In this document: positions 8,201-17,393 of the stretch, one piece after another
How the letters are laid out: the number at the start of each line of letters is the position of its first letter
Numbering within the stretch: the first letter of the stretch is position 1
Source of the DNA: Planctellipticum variicoloris
GTDB lineage: Bacteria; Planctomycetota; Planctomycetia; Planctomycetales; Planctomycetaceae
Length of the DNA: 64,000 nt
Reading direction: 5' to 3'
NCBI RefSeq assembly: GCF_030622045.1
Contig: NZ_CP130886.1
Coordinates: forward strand, 4,782,001 to 4,846,000
Position numbers and translations under genes: made by a program
Notes under the pieces: generated by a model
Seen by the model: only the letters and a program-made list of their open reading frames with translations
The model's database searches: none
Told to the model about the DNA's origin: nothing

Positions 8201-8875
8201 GAAACCGTTGTTCTCGACGACTTTGGCTCCGACGTCGATATTGCTCTTGCGCACCCCTTCATAGACTTCCGGCAGAGTTACGCGATGCGCCCGCAGCTTC
8301 TCCGGATCGACGTCGATCTGATACTGCTTGACGAATCCGCCGATACTGGCGACTTCCGACACCCCTTCGACCGCCTGCAGCTGGTAGCGGACGTACCAGT
8401 CCTGCATCGTCCGCAACTGGGCAAGATCCCGTTCGTCGGAATCGAGCGTGTACCAGAAAATCTGCCCGAGGGCCGTTGCATCGGGTCCGAGGACCGGCAC
8501 CACACCCGGCGGAAGCTTCGTCATCGCGACGTTCAGCCGCTCCAGCACTCGCGTTCGCGCCCAGTAGTAATCCACCTCGTCGCGGAAGATCACAAACACC
8601 ATCGAGAAGCCGAAGCCGGACGCCGAGCGAATTGTCTTGACTTGCGGAGTCCCCTGCAGGCTGATCGTCAGCGGATACGTAACCTGATCCTCGACGTCCT
8701 GCGGAGAGCGGCCCGGCCAGTCGACAAAGACGATGACCTGTTTCTCGCCGATGTCGGGGATGGCGTCGACCGGGGTGTTGATCAGGCAGTAGTACCCGGC
8801 GCCCGCCGTGACCAACGTCAACAGCATCACCATGAAGCGATTATTGAGACACCAGTGGATCAGGAGGCTCACCAT
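5288..8875 (-). CDS. cusA: CusA-type Cu(I)/Ag(I) RND efflux pump (copy 1)
   Basis: Inner-membrane proton-driven pump of 1195 residues (E. coli CusA is 1047). It starts MVSLLIHWCLNNRFMVMLLT and keeps the TM4 proton-relay motif GDVADMGIIMTEN (Asp about 409). The three methionines that carry Cu(I)/Ag(I) in E. coli CusA (573, 623, 672) have counterparts in LLYMPSLLP (about 662), DPAPIGMFET (about 712) and RIVMLQTG (about 789), which supports monovalent-metal specificity. The extra length sits between TM6 and the second periplasmic half: two added hydrophobic segments at about 510-565 and a linker around 615-650. Its MFP ends 59 bases upstream in the same operon. A 31-codon frame overlaps its stop. 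Confidence 0.93.
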   Translation of the reverse strand: MVSLLIHWCLNNRFMVMLLTLVTAGAGYYCLINTPVDAIPDIGEKQVIVFVDWPGRSPQDVEDQVTYPLTISLQGTPQVKTIRSASGFGFSMVFVIFRDEVDYYWARTRVLERLNVAMTKLPPGVVPVLGPDATALGQIFWYTLDSDERDLAQLRTMQDWYVRYQLQAVEGVSEVASIGGFVKQYQIDVDPEKLRAHRVTLPEVYEGVRKSNIDVGAKVVENNGFEFFVRGVGFVKTVQDVENIVIREVDGTPLLVKNVATVQLGPDFRRGMLDNAGQEAVGGVVVMRYGENPLRVLERVKQKIAEIEPGLRIQRADGAPVPVKITPFYDRTDIVNETIDTLREALTEEALVAGAIVIIFLLHLRSSLAILPTLPLSLGMAFIAMYLLGIDSNIMSLAGIAIAIGDVADMGIIMTENIYRRLAAEPERPYNDVIHEAATEVGGPILTAVTNTIISFIPVFALTDQEGKLFKPLAYTKTFAIGASVVLALTVVPVLSYYVLKPIRWSRRTSLLWGGGLGLATLYPAYVLLHAGFGTRSPWSGWPMAIGISIMVAAAVYRMGREQLVPLEKNVVSRGIHGIFHPLLHWTLDHKPTFLAIPVSMVLLGMLVWLGFASMAYPVSATLKLAGADITKNAAWNRLDQVFPGIGREFMPPLDEGSLLYMPSLLPSASLTEARDVIARQDVAIRAVPEVKSVVGKVGRVESALDPAPIGMFETIVILKPEDEWRRVSQQRWHSEVAWLNWSRPVLTYLWPEVRPITKEEILQELEATTAIPGVLPTWLQPIQTRIVMLQTGFRAMMGVKVFGSDPREIERIGLQIEQLLQKVPGAVDIVADRIVGKPYIEYEIDRAKIARYGVHIRDVQDVIEIAIGGENLTTTVEGRERYPMRVRYLRELRERFDDLEHILVPTSSGAHIPIGQVATIRYTIGPQELKSENGLLVGYVTMNTRDRDEVSVVEDAERLLQSEKLRSDELVAVGKHAEASLVLPPGYYWKWGGQFENQQRATKRLSLLVPVVLFAMFVMIYLGLGKWWLAFIVFFGILVSASGGFALLFFYGANVSVAVWVGFIVLFGVADDASVVILSFLEDNFRGKHPQSVPEIRGLVIEATLKRVRPLLMSTATTVIGLMPIFLTHGRGSDVMQPMAIPSVGGMGVQLVTFLIAPCIYCLVKEAQFRRDSFIAAKTATDSAGQSSPASKTP

Positions 8876-8934
8876 GAATGTGTCCCGCGTTCAAATCGTG
8901 GACGAAGACAGCCACTTCCGATCGTGCGCGTCGC

Positions 8935-10491
8935 TCAATGCTTGTGTTCACCTGCCGCCGGCGCGGGCATCGGCATGGATCCGTGCCCGCCGTGCAGACT
9001 GGATCCCGCCTGTCCCTTCGCGAAGAGCAGGCTCGGTCGACCTTCAATCTGAGTCTGGCTGTCGAGCAGGAAACCACCGCGCACGACCATGCGATCACCG
9101 TCGTTCAAGCCACTGAGTACGGGGTAATAGAGCGTCGCGAGGCCGGTTTCGTCGGTCGAAGTCGCGAGACGGCCGAGCTGTAGTTCGACCAGCTCAAAGT
9201 TGTCGTCTTTTGTCGCTCGGTAGGCTATCTGCCTGCGTCCCGTGTCCAGTACCGCTGACGCGGGAATCGCGAGCGGGTCTGCCGGCAACGTAGTTGTCGC
9301 TTCCGGAAGGGCCGCCCGGTCTGCCGGCGCTGCAGCGACTGGCCCCGGCTCGTCGTGTTTGTGGCCAGCCATTGCCGAGAACGGTCCGCCGTCGGGAATC
9401 TGAATCAGATCCATCCGGCAGACTGGACACTTTCCGCCGCCGTCCTGAATCACTTCCGGATGCATCGGGCACGAGAACTTTCCCTCCAGCCCCGTCGGAG
9501 CCGGACTCCCGTTGCTCAACAGACGCACGCGAATTGTCGCCGAAGCGTACATGCCGGCTTTCAGACGACGATCCGGGTTCTTCAGGTTCACGCGGACTTT
9601 GATCGTCCGCGTGCGGTCATCGAGAAACGGGTCGATGAACGTCACAATTCCCCGGAATGTCTCGCCGGGGAAGGCTTCCAGCGCAACATCGACCGGTTGC
9701 CCGTAGCGCACCGAAGCGATGTCGTACTCATAGAGATCGAGGTACAGCCAGATCGGATCGAGTTCTGCAATCCGGTAAAGCTGGTCTCCTTCTTTGATGT
9801 ACTGTCCCAGCCGGACGTCCTTCTCGATGACGGTGCCGGCCAGCGGCGCGTAGATCGTGATGTGAGTTCGGACTTTGCGAGTCTTCTCGATCTCGGCAAT
9901 CTGCTCGGGGAGTAATCCCCAGAGACGCAGCTTCTCGCGCACCGCCAGCAGGTTCGCTTCGGTGAACCGGTCGACGAGCCGCTCGGCTCCCTTCTTATCG
10001 CCCGACTCGGAAGCCTCCAGGGCCCTGATCAATTCGGCCTGCGCGGAATACAGCTCCGGGCTGTAGAGATCCACGAGATGATCCTGTTCCTTGACCTCGA
10101 TTCCGGTGAAGTCGACATACAGTCGATCCACTCGGCCGGCGATGCGTGCCGAGATCAGCTCGACGCGGGACTCGTTGTAATCGATCTTGCCGACGGTTCG
10201 GATCTCCTTGAAGAGTTCCCGTCGCGCGATCGCCTCGGTCTCCAGGTTTCCGCGAGGGCTCACGCCATCCCCCTTGCTTTTCAGCTTCGACGTCGGAATC
10301 AGCGGCATCGCGCAGATCGGACACTTTCCCGGTCCGGGGAGACGGACCTGCGGATGCATCGAGCAGGTCCAGATCTCCCCGCCCGCAACCGCTTTGCCGG
10401 AGGTCTTCGGCAGCCAGACGACCAGCAACACGAGTCCGATAACGACCGCGGTCGCGACGCCCAGCTTGACCAGATGTCGTCTCACGTTCAT
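8935..10491 (-). CDS. cusB: CusB-type membrane fusion protein with two heavy-metal-binding domains
   Basis: Periplasmic adaptor linking CusA to the outer-membrane channel; 518 residues from ATG 10491, which overlaps the ATPase stop as ATGA (coupling). After an N-terminal membrane anchor comes a heavy-metal-binding domain (HMBD): WTCSMHPQV about 41-49 and CPICAMPL about 57-64. The adaptor core follows (hairpin, lipoyl halves with IYAPLAGTVIEKDV, beta-barrel with RTIKVRVNL). A second HMBD (SCPMHPEV..GKCPVCRMDL, about 345-375) sits between barrel and membrane-proximal domains, an unusual internal position. The tail is His/Met-rich (HGGHGSMPMPAP). Two CxMHP modules suggest direct Cu hand-off to the CusA encoded just downstream. 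Confidence 0.9.
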   Translation of the reverse strand: MNVRRHLVKLGVATAVVIGLVLLVVWLPKTSGKAVAGGEIWTCSMHPQVRLPGPGKCPICAMPLIPTSKLKSKGDGVSPRGNLETEAIARRELFKEIRTVGKIDYNESRVELISARIAGRVDRLYVDFTGIEVKEQDHLVDLYSPELYSAQAELIRALEASESGDKKGAERLVDRFTEANLLAVREKLRLWGLLPEQIAEIEKTRKVRTHITIYAPLAGTVIEKDVRLGQYIKEGDQLYRIAELDPIWLYLDLYEYDIASVRYGQPVDVALEAFPGETFRGIVTFIDPFLDDRTRTIKVRVNLKNPDRRLKAGMYASATIRVRLLSNGSPAPTGLEGKFSCPMHPEVIQDGGGKCPVCRMDLIQIPDGGPFSAMAGHKHDEPGPVAAAPADRAALPEATTTLPADPLAIPASAVLDTGRRQIAYRATKDDNFELVELQLGRLATSTDETGLATLYYPVLSGLNDGDRMVVRGGFLLDSQTQIEGRPSLLFAKGQAGSSLHGGHGSMPMPAPAAGEHKH

Positions 10492-13208
10492 GACGATGTT
10501 CCCGAAGAGTCTGCCTGATGGTCCCGTCCGATCCACTGTCGGCACAGCTTCACCAGTTCAATCACTGTGACTGGCGTGAGCGCCAGTGCCAAGAGTACGA
10601 ACCATTCCAGCAGCGTGTGCGTCGTCACATCGAAGATCGGCCGGGCAAAGGGCAACGCGATGATACCCACTTGCAGCAAGGCGGAGATGGCAACCGCGGC
10701 GAAGACATAGGGATTCGTCCACAGCCCAAGTTGCCAGAAGGTCCAGACGCGGCTGCGAGCGGCGAGGGCGCGCAACAGTTCGGCGTAGACGACAACGCAA
10801 AAAGTCATCGTTCGAGCCTGGTCGAGGTCGCCTTCCTGTTCGTAGCCATACCAGAACGCTATCGAACCGACGGCCGCCAGCAGCAATCCTTGACCGAGGA
10901 CCACTCCGCCCAGCGACCAGGACAACATCGGCTCGTCCGACCGCCTTGGACGCCGACGCATCAGGCCGGGCTCGGGGGGCTCCATCGCCAGCGCCAGGGC
11001 CGGCAGACCATCGGTGACGAGGTTGATCCACAGCAGTTGCACCGGCAACAGCGGAATCGGCCATCCCAAGAGCGACGCCAGCAGCATCAGCATCAGTTCT
11101 CCGGCGTTGCACGACAGGAGAAAGATCAGAAACTTCTGAATGTTGTCGTAAATCGCGCGTCCCTCTTCGACCGCGTTCACAATCGAGGCGAAGTTGTCGT
11201 CCATCAGCACCATCGCCGCGGCCTCGCGCGTCACATCCGTTCCGCTGACTCCCATCGCGATGCCGATATCGGCCGCCTTCACTGCGGGAGCATCGTTGAC
11301 GCCGTCGCCAGTCATCGCGACGACATCTCCGCGAGTTTTCCACGCGCGCACGACCCGCAGCTTGTGTTCGGGAGCCACGCGTGCATAGACGGCGATATGA
11401 TCGACATTCCCTGCCAGTTCCGCGTCGGTCATCGCGTCGAGTTCCTGCCCGGTCACGACACGGTTGGTCACTGCAGCGATGCCGAGTTCCCTGGCAATCG
11501 CCGCGGCCGTGGCGGGATGGTCTCCTGTGATCATCACCGGGCGAATGCCTGCCTCGCGACAGCGCACCACGGCCTGTTTCACTTCTGCGCGGGGTGGGTC
11601 GATCATCCCGACCAGGCCGGCGAACGTCAGTCGTGTCTCGTCGATCGCCGGTGCGGTTCCGTCGTCGTCTCGACAGGCCAATGCCAGGACACGCAAGGCG
11701 CGTGAAGCCATTTCGACATTGGCCTGCATGATCTCACGCCGGCGATCATCAGTCATTGAGACGACCTCGTTATGCAGACGCTCAGAGACGCAATTGGCGA
11801 GGATGCCTTCTGGAGCCCCCTTCGTGTACTGAATTCGGCGACCGGTATCGTCTTTGAGCAGGACCGACATAGCTTTGCGGTCCGAGTCAAAGGGAAGTTG
11901 TTGGACAACGCGGGGAGATCGTTCGCGCGACGTCAGTCCGCTTTTCATCGCCAGCACGACCAGCGCCCCTTCGGTCGGATCGCCGATGACGTTCCAGGTG
12001 CCTTCGGTCTTTCCCGGCTGGACTTGCGCATGATTGCAATAAGCCGCAACTCGCATGGCCGTTTTCGCATCTACGTCCGTCAGTGTGACGGGCCGCTCGC
12101 CCTTAGATGAGACCTCGAAGAACTCTCCCTGCGGCGCGTAGCCGGAACCGGTTACCCGGTAATGAACTCCGCCCGCAAGCAATTCCCGGACGGTCATCTC
12201 ATTGTGGGTCAGCGTTCCTGTCTTGTCTGAGCAGATGACCGAGACGCACCCCAGCGTCTCGACGCTCGGCAGCTTCCGGACCAGGGCGTTGCGTCTCGCC
12301 ATGCGCTGCAACCCCAGCGCCAATGTTGTCGTCACGACGGCAGGCAACCCCTCGGGCACGGCAGCAACCGCCAGACTGACGGATGACAACAGCGCCTCGA
12401 ACCACGAATTGCCGCGCAGTAGTCCGAGGAGAAAGACGAGACCGACGAGCGCCAGGCAGATGATGACCAGTACGCGGCCGAGTCTGGCAAGCTGGCGCTG
12501 CAAGGGTGTCAGTTCACGCTCGTAGGTCTGCAGCATGCCGGCGATCCGGCCAATTTCCGTCTGCATTCCCGTCGCCACGACCACGCCCCGCGACTGGCCG
12601 TTCGCCAGCACCGTGCTCATAAAAGCCAGATTCTTCCGATCGGCGAGCGGAGTAGATTCCGGGAGGACGAGTTCGGCGTCTTTCTCGACCGGCTCGCTTT
12701 CGCCGGTCAGCGAGGCCTCCTGAACGCGAATCGAGGAGGTAGACAACAGACGCAAGTCGGCAGGGACATTGTCTCCTGCTTCCAGATCGACGATGTCACC
12801 TGGCACGAGGTCTCGTGCGGGAACCTGAGCGAGCTTTCCGTCACGAATGACCTTGGCCGTCGGAGCAGCCAGGCTCTGCAGCGCCGCGAGCGCCTTCTCG
12901 GCCCTGTCTTCCTGGAAGAATCCCAGGAACGCGTTGAGCAGCACGATGGCGAGGATCGCCGCGGTGTCGGTCCACTCGCCCATTGCACCGGAGATGAGCG
13001 CGGCAGCGATCAGAATCCACACGACGACATCGCCAAACTGCGCGAGTAACTTTTTCCACGCCGGTTCCGGAGCGACGCCGGCGAGTTCGTTCCAGCCTGC
13101 CTGCTCACGGGCTGCAGTCACCTGCGACGTAGACAAGCCAGTCTGGTCGTTGCTCGACAGCGTCTGCAGAATCCGATCCCGCGCCGTGGCGTGAGACATC
13201 TGCGTCAT
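10488..13208 (-). CDS. P2A (Ca2+/SERCA-like) cation-transporting P-type ATPase
   Basis: 906 residues from ATG 13208 (AGGG upstream). Motifs: actuator TGES (168-171), PEGLP in M4 (285-289), phosphorylation site CSDKTGTLT (Asp about 328), and hinge MTGDGVNDAPAVKAADIG. Ca2+-coordinating positions known from SERCA appear present: Glu in PEGLP, NAGEL in M5 and NLVTDGLPALAL in M6. CPC-type P1B metal motifs are absent, so this is not a CopA-type copper ATPase. It resembles bacterial P2A Ca2+ or Mn2+ pumps. Its position between two CusBA modules, with an ATGA overlap into the downstream cusB, ties it to the metal operon, although its substrate may not be copper. Transport direction and ion are inferred from the family. 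Confidence 0.88.
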   Translation of the reverse strand: MTQMSHATARDRILQTLSSNDQTGLSTSQVTAAREQAGWNELAGVAPEPAWKKLLAQFGDVVVWILIAAALISGAMGEWTDTAAILAIVLLNAFLGFFQEDRAEKALAALQSLAAPTAKVIRDGKLAQVPARDLVPGDIVDLEAGDNVPADLRLLSTSSIRVQEASLTGESEPVEKDAELVLPESTPLADRKNLAFMSTVLANGQSRGVVVATGMQTEIGRIAGMLQTYERELTPLQRQLARLGRVLVIICLALVGLVFLLGLLRGNSWFEALLSSVSLAVAAVPEGLPAVVTTTLALGLQRMARRNALVRKLPSVETLGCVSVICSDKTGTLTHNEMTVRELLAGGVHYRVTGSGYAPQGEFFEVSSKGERPVTLTDVDAKTAMRVAAYCNHAQVQPGKTEGTWNVIGDPTEGALVVLAMKSGLTSRERSPRVVQQLPFDSDRKAMSVLLKDDTGRRIQYTKGAPEGILANCVSERLHNEVVSMTDDRRREIMQANVEMASRALRVLALACRDDDGTAPAIDETRLTFAGLVGMIDPPRAEVKQAVVRCREAGIRPVMITGDHPATAAAIARELGIAAVTNRVVTGQELDAMTDAELAGNVDHIAVYARVAPEHKLRVVRAWKTRGDVVAMTGDGVNDAPAVKAADIGIAMGVSGTDVTREAAAMVLMDDNFASIVNAVEEGRAIYDNIQKFLIFLLSCNAGELMLMLLASLLGWPIPLLPVQLLWINLVTDGLPALALAMEPPEPGLMRRRPRRSDEPMLSWSLGGVVLGQGLLLAAVGSIAFWYGYEQEGDLDQARTMTFCVVVYAELLRALAARSRVWTFWQLGLWTNPYVFAAVAISALLQVGIIALPFARPIFDVTTHTLLEWFVLLALALTPVTVIELVKLCRQWIGRDHQADSSGTSS

Positions 13209-13343
13209 CGGATTGCCCTTTCAGGACTTGGGAAAGCACCGGTCAACGCCGTACCACTGCGAATGCGAGATGCCGCTATCTGGAATAACGTCACGGAGCA
13301 TCCCCGGCAACACGCTCGCACCGCAATGGCCCAACCGCTCCGA

Positions 13344-13808
13344 TCACTTCGAAGCATCCCGCTCTTTCAACGCAACTTCATAGGATGCGTCGACGTTCCG
13401 AAGATACGTCTCCGGATCAGCAGTGACTTTCTCAATGCACGGAGGGCAGCAGACGTAGACGATCCGGCCGTCCACGATCGTCCATTTGGCGTCCTTTGGC
13501 AGCTTCTTCTTCATCACCGGGCAGATTCCCTGTGCCTGCCGGAAGTTGTCGTGGATGATCGCCCAATGCTCTTTGGAGATCGACTGCTTCAGGCAGGCCC
13601 GGCAGCAGAGGTAGACCTGTTCCTTCTGCTTGCCGATCGACACCTTGATCGGTGCGCCGTGCTCGCCCAGTTTGTTCCCGGAGACCGGGCAGATTTGTTG
13701 GACGTCGATCCGCACCTGTTGCTTGTCCGCCGCCACGTCGCCCGCAGCAAGCGCGAAGGGGCTCACGCAGAGCACGACTGCCAGCAGTCCAAATCGTTTG
13801 ATGAGCAT
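13344..13808 (-). CDS. Periplasmic protein with two CPV...CCxxC (YHS/TRASH-like) metal-binding repeats
   Basis: 154 residues with an N-terminal signal peptide (MLIKRFGLLAVVLCVSPFAL, cleavage near ALAAG). The mature protein has two tandem modules: ICPVSGNKLG...VYLCCRAC (about 39-72) and ICPVMKKKLP...VYVCCPPC (about 95-124). The pattern Cys-Pro-Val, about 25-30 residues, then CCxxC resembles YHS/TRASH-type metal-binding folds. The same module occurs twice at the C-terminus of the CusB-like protein upstream (17390-19582). It lies between the upstream CusA gene and the ATPase in the Cu/Ag operon, so a periplasmic Cu(I) carrier or buffer is the natural inference. Confidence 0.8.
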   Translation of the reverse strand: MLIKRFGLLAVVLCVSPFALAAGDVAADKQQVRIDVQQICPVSGNKLGEHGAPIKVSIGKQKEQVYLCCRACLKQSISKEHWAIIHDNFRQAQGICPVMKKKLPKDAKWTIVDGRIVYVCCPPCIEKVTADPETYLRNVDASYEVALKERDASK

Positions 13809-13883
13809 GGAAACTTCTCCTTTCGAGAGTTATAAACCGCGGAACCATTCCCGCCGACGCCTCCCGCGACGACGGGGCTCTCC

Positions 13884-16800
13884 CTAAGCCGCACGTGGTT
13901 CCGAAGGCGCGGCCATTGTTTCAATGGGTTCGGTCGGGGCATCCCAGATTTCGTCCCGCAGCCCGGCCCGGAACTTGAATTCCAGATAGGCGCTATACAG
14001 CGTCGGTACGATGAACGAGGCGAATGGCTCGACGAGCATGCCTCCGAGGACCGGCCAGGCCATGGCGCGGGCGACGTCGGCGCCGCGCCCCGTGGCGACG
14101 ATCACGGGAACCAGCGCGACCAGCGTGGTAATCGTGGTCATCATGCAGGGACGGATCCGCTTCAAGCCGGCCTCGTAAACGGTGTTGCGAATGTCTTCCA
14201 CCGAGCGGATCGTCCGGCGCTTCAGGAGCTGGCGGATATAGGTCGCCATCACGACTCCGTCGTCTTCCGCCAGCCCGAACGTGGCAATGAAGCCGACCCA
14301 CACCGCCGTGTTCAACTCGACCCCCATTAGTGCGACGAGGATCATCCCGCCCGCGAACGAAACCGGCAGTGCGGTAAAGACCGTCAGCGCAATCGGGACG
14401 TTGCGGAATTCCAGGTATATCAGCAGAAAGTTGATCAGGACCACGAGCGGGATGATCCACATCAGCCGGCGGTTCGCCTCGATCTGGTTCTGAAACGATC
14501 CGACCGGCTGCAACTCGAAGTTCCCCTCGGGAAACGAGAGCTTGCCACTCTCCCGCGCGGCCGTCAGCGCCTTCATAACCCCGTCCACGGTTTCCAGATC
14601 GCCAGCCGCTCCGGATGGAGAGAACATCACATGCGCCACCAGCCGTGAATCTTCGCTGTTGATCATGCCCGGCCCCCACGTTGTCGTGACGTCGGCCAGG
14701 CGGGCGAGCGGCACGACATCGTCCGTCTCCGTGACGACGGGAATCTGCGACAGCTCGTCGGCGTGTTCGCGAACGTCGCGGCTGAAACGGATCTGAATCG
14801 GATACCGTTCCCGACCTTCCACAGTCGTCGTGACGTCCACTCCACCGAGCCCCGCGGCGACGATCTGGTTTACCATCATCGTCGTCATGCCATAACGGGC
14901 TGCCTCTTCCCGGTCGACCTCGAACTCGACGTACGGCTTCCCCATCACGATGTCGGGATTGACCGTGCGGCTGTTGACCAGCGGGTGGTCTCGCAACTGC
15001 TCCGCGACCGCCAGGGCCGCTTTGGCCAAGCCGTCGAGCGTGCCGCCATAGATCCGCACAGCCATCGAGGCCTTGATGCCAGCCTGCAGCATGACGACGC
15101 GACCCTCGATCGGCTGCAGCGGTGACGCCGGCGTCACGCCGGGCAACGTCGCCACGGCGTTGATCTCATCCCAGACCTTCCGCTCGGTCATGCCGGGTCG
15201 CCACTGGTCGCGCGGCTTGAGCATCACGTACGTTTCGACCATCGCGACCGGGGCGGGGTCAAGGGCCGACTGGGCGCGTCCGATCTTGCCGAGCACGTTG
15301 GCAACTTCCGGAATCTGCCCGATCAGAGTGTCCTGCGCCTGCAAAATCTCCATCGCCTGGTTGAAGCTGGCCGCGGGGTAGAGACTGGGCATGTAGAACC
15401 AGGTTCCTTCATCCAGCGCGATCCAGTCATCCGACTTCAGGCCGGTAAAGACGTGCTTGGCGTCGACATAGCCGGGGATCTCGTTCAGGTCAGAGCCGGT
15501 CAGCGACACAAGCTGTTCGACCGGTCGGAGGACCGTCGGCAGTCCGAACCATGCCCCGAAGCCGAGCAGGACAACCATTGCCGGAAACGACAGCATCAGG
15601 CCCTTGTGGTTCAGCGCCAAACGTAGACGACCGCCATAGAGCCAGCGGAGCAGCCGGCTGACGGGGTTCTGCTCGATCGGCCAGATGCGCTCCCGCGTCA
15701 CGAGGAAGCCGCCGACAAACCCGATTGTGCCGGCAAGGCCCGTCGCCCACGGAAGGCTCAACGTCGTCCAGCTCGTGACGTGGTCGGCCCAGACGAAATG
15801 ACACAGAGACGCCGCCAGGCTGGCCGTTCCAGTGCCGGCCAGCCACGCCGACCAGCGCGGCAGCCGGGAGCTTCTCAGGAAGACCCGGCACAGCATCGGG
15901 ATAACCGTCACGGCGACGATCAGGCTCGACACGAGCGCAAACGTCTTGGTCCAGGCCAGGGGGGCAAATAGCTTGTGATCGCGACCGGTCAGGAAGAAGA
16001 CCGGCAGAAAACTCACGACCGTCGTGCTGACGGCGGTCATCACGGCGGGGACGACCTCCGCGGCCGACTCGCGGATGACTTTCAGACGCTGCTGGGCTCC
16101 GCCGGGCGATCCGGCTTCTTCCCATTCGGAGAGTGCGCCGTAGATGTTCTCTAGGATGATGATTCCCATGTCGACCATCGTGCCGACGGCGATGGCGATG
16201 CCCGCGAGCGACATGATGTTCGCGTCGACCTGGAACACCTTCATGCCGATGAAGGACATCAGTACGGCCATCGGCAGCGTAATTGCAATGACGATGCTGG
16301 CCCGCACGTGCAGCAGGAACAGCACCATCACCACGATCGTGATCAGCGTTTCCTGCCCGATCGAATCGGTCAGCGTGGTGACCGTTTCGTCGATCAGCAG
16401 CGTGCGGTCGTAAACACCGTGAATCCTGACCCCGCCAAGTTCGGGCTCCAGCGACTTCAGCTTGTCGCGCACCCGCAGGATGACGTCGCGCGGATTCTCG
16501 CGATAGCGCATGACGACGATGCCGCCCACCGCCTCATGGCCGTTGTAATCGAGAGCCCCGTCACGAAACGCCGGGCCGGTCTGGACCTGCGCCAAGTCCC
16601 GGACGCGAACTGGAATCCCCTCCCGTTCGATCACCACCGTGTTCTCAATCTGCTCGATCGTCTCCAGTTCGGTCCGCCCCGAGCCGATGAAGCCTTTCCC
16701 ACGGACGATGAACTCCATTCCGCTCATTTCGACCGTCTTTGCCCCGACGTCGATGTTGGCGGCCTCGACTGCCACAATGACCTTCTGCAGCGGGAGGTTG

Positions 16801-17393
16801 TGGAAGCGGAGCTTGTCGGGATCGACGTCGACCTGGTACTGCTTGACGTAGCCTCCGACCGACGCGACTTCTGCGACGCCGTCGACCGACTGCAACGCGT
16901 ACTTGACGAAGAAATCCTGCTTCGAGCGGAGTTCCGCCAGGTCCATGCCCGGCGGACCTTCGAGCACGTAGTAGTAGATCTGGCCCAAGGCGGTGGCGTC
17001 CGGGGCAAGCACCGGAGTCACACCGTCCGGCAGCGACCCCGACGCCGTCGTTAACTGCTCGGCAACACGCGACCGTGCCCAGTAAAAGTCGACAGCATCG
17101 TCGAACGTCACCTGGACGAAGCTGAAACCGAACATACTCCGGCCACGGACGCTCTTCGCGCCGGGGACCGCCTGCAGGGCCACCGACAGGGGATAGGTGA
17201 CCTGGTCTTCGACGTCCTTGGGGGATCGCCCGAGCCACTCGACGAGCACGATGACCTGGTTTTCGCCCACGTTCGGGATTGCGTCGAGGGGGACCTTCTG
17301 CGTCGCATACCAGCCCCAGGCGACGATGACGATCGATGCCAAGGCGACCAGCATCCGTTCGCGAATGCAGAAGGCGAGAAGTTTCTCGATCAT
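13884..17393 (-). CDS. cusA: CusA-type Cu(I)/Ag(I) RND efflux pump (copy 2)
   Basis: 1169 residues; ATG at 17393 overlaps the upstream CusB-like stop as ATGA. N-terminus MIEKLLAFCIRERMLVALAS; TM4 motif GTMVDMGIIILEN carries the proton-relay Asp. The CusA methionine sites are kept in WFYMPSLYP, DPAPVAMVET and RVVMLQAGIK, so Cu(I)/Ag(I) is likely. As in copy 1, the middle of the protein is enlarged by two extra hydrophobic segments (around WAGLTG..ASLCHFVW and LPWATGLAGTIGFVGGF, residues about 500-570) and a longer linker. The usual EFMP.LDEG before the Met site reads WIALDEG here. The two copies are clearly paralogous but well diverged, which suggests separate roles rather than recent duplication. 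Confidence 0.92.
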   Translation of the reverse strand: MIEKLLAFCIRERMLVALASIVIVAWGWYATQKVPLDAIPNVGENQVIVLVEWLGRSPKDVEDQVTYPLSVALQAVPGAKSVRGRSMFGFSFVQVTFDDAVDFYWARSRVAEQLTTASGSLPDGVTPVLAPDATALGQIYYYVLEGPPGMDLAELRSKQDFFVKYALQSVDGVAEVASVGGYVKQYQVDVDPDKLRFHNLPLQKVIVAVEAANIDVGAKTVEMSGMEFIVRGKGFIGSGRTELETIEQIENTVVIEREGIPVRVRDLAQVQTGPAFRDGALDYNGHEAVGGIVVMRYRENPRDVILRVRDKLKSLEPELGGVRIHGVYDRTLLIDETVTTLTDSIGQETLITIVVMVLFLLHVRASIVIAITLPMAVLMSFIGMKVFQVDANIMSLAGIAIAVGTMVDMGIIILENIYGALSEWEEAGSPGGAQQRLKVIRESAAEVVPAVMTAVSTTVVSFLPVFFLTGRDHKLFAPLAWTKTFALVSSLIVAVTVIPMLCRVFLRSSRLPRWSAWLAGTGTASLAASLCHFVWADHVTSWTTLSLPWATGLAGTIGFVGGFLVTRERIWPIEQNPVSRLLRWLYGGRLRLALNHKGLMLSFPAMVVLLGFGAWFGLPTVLRPVEQLVSLTGSDLNEIPGYVDAKHVFTGLKSDDWIALDEGTWFYMPSLYPAASFNQAMEILQAQDTLIGQIPEVANVLGKIGRAQSALDPAPVAMVETYVMLKPRDQWRPGMTERKVWDEINAVATLPGVTPASPLQPIEGRVVMLQAGIKASMAVRIYGGTLDGLAKAALAVAEQLRDHPLVNSRTVNPDIVMGKPYVEFEVDREEAARYGMTTMMVNQIVAAGLGGVDVTTTVEGRERYPIQIRFSRDVREHADELSQIPVVTETDDVVPLARLADVTTTWGPGMINSEDSRLVAHVMFSPSGAAGDLETVDGVMKALTAARESGKLSFPEGNFELQPVGSFQNQIEANRRLMWIIPLVVLINFLLIYLEFRNVPIALTVFTALPVSFAGGMILVALMGVELNTAVWVGFIATFGLAEDDGVVMATYIRQLLKRRTIRSVEDIRNTVYEAGLKRIRPCMMTTITTLVALVPVIVATGRGADVARAMAWPVLGGMLVEPFASFIVPTLYSAYLEFKFRAGLRDEIWDAPTEPIETMAAPSEPRAA

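Noticed and set aside
7571-9052. Plus-strand frame of 493 codons opposite cusA copy 1
   Set aside because: Shadow of the real gene: low-complexity Asp/Arg/His composition and no start signal.
10488-13208. Reading the ATPase as a CopA-type copper pump because of its context
   Set aside because: It lacks the CPC motif and HMA domain and has PEGLP, NAGEL and NLVTDGLP, which are P2A Ca2+-type features.
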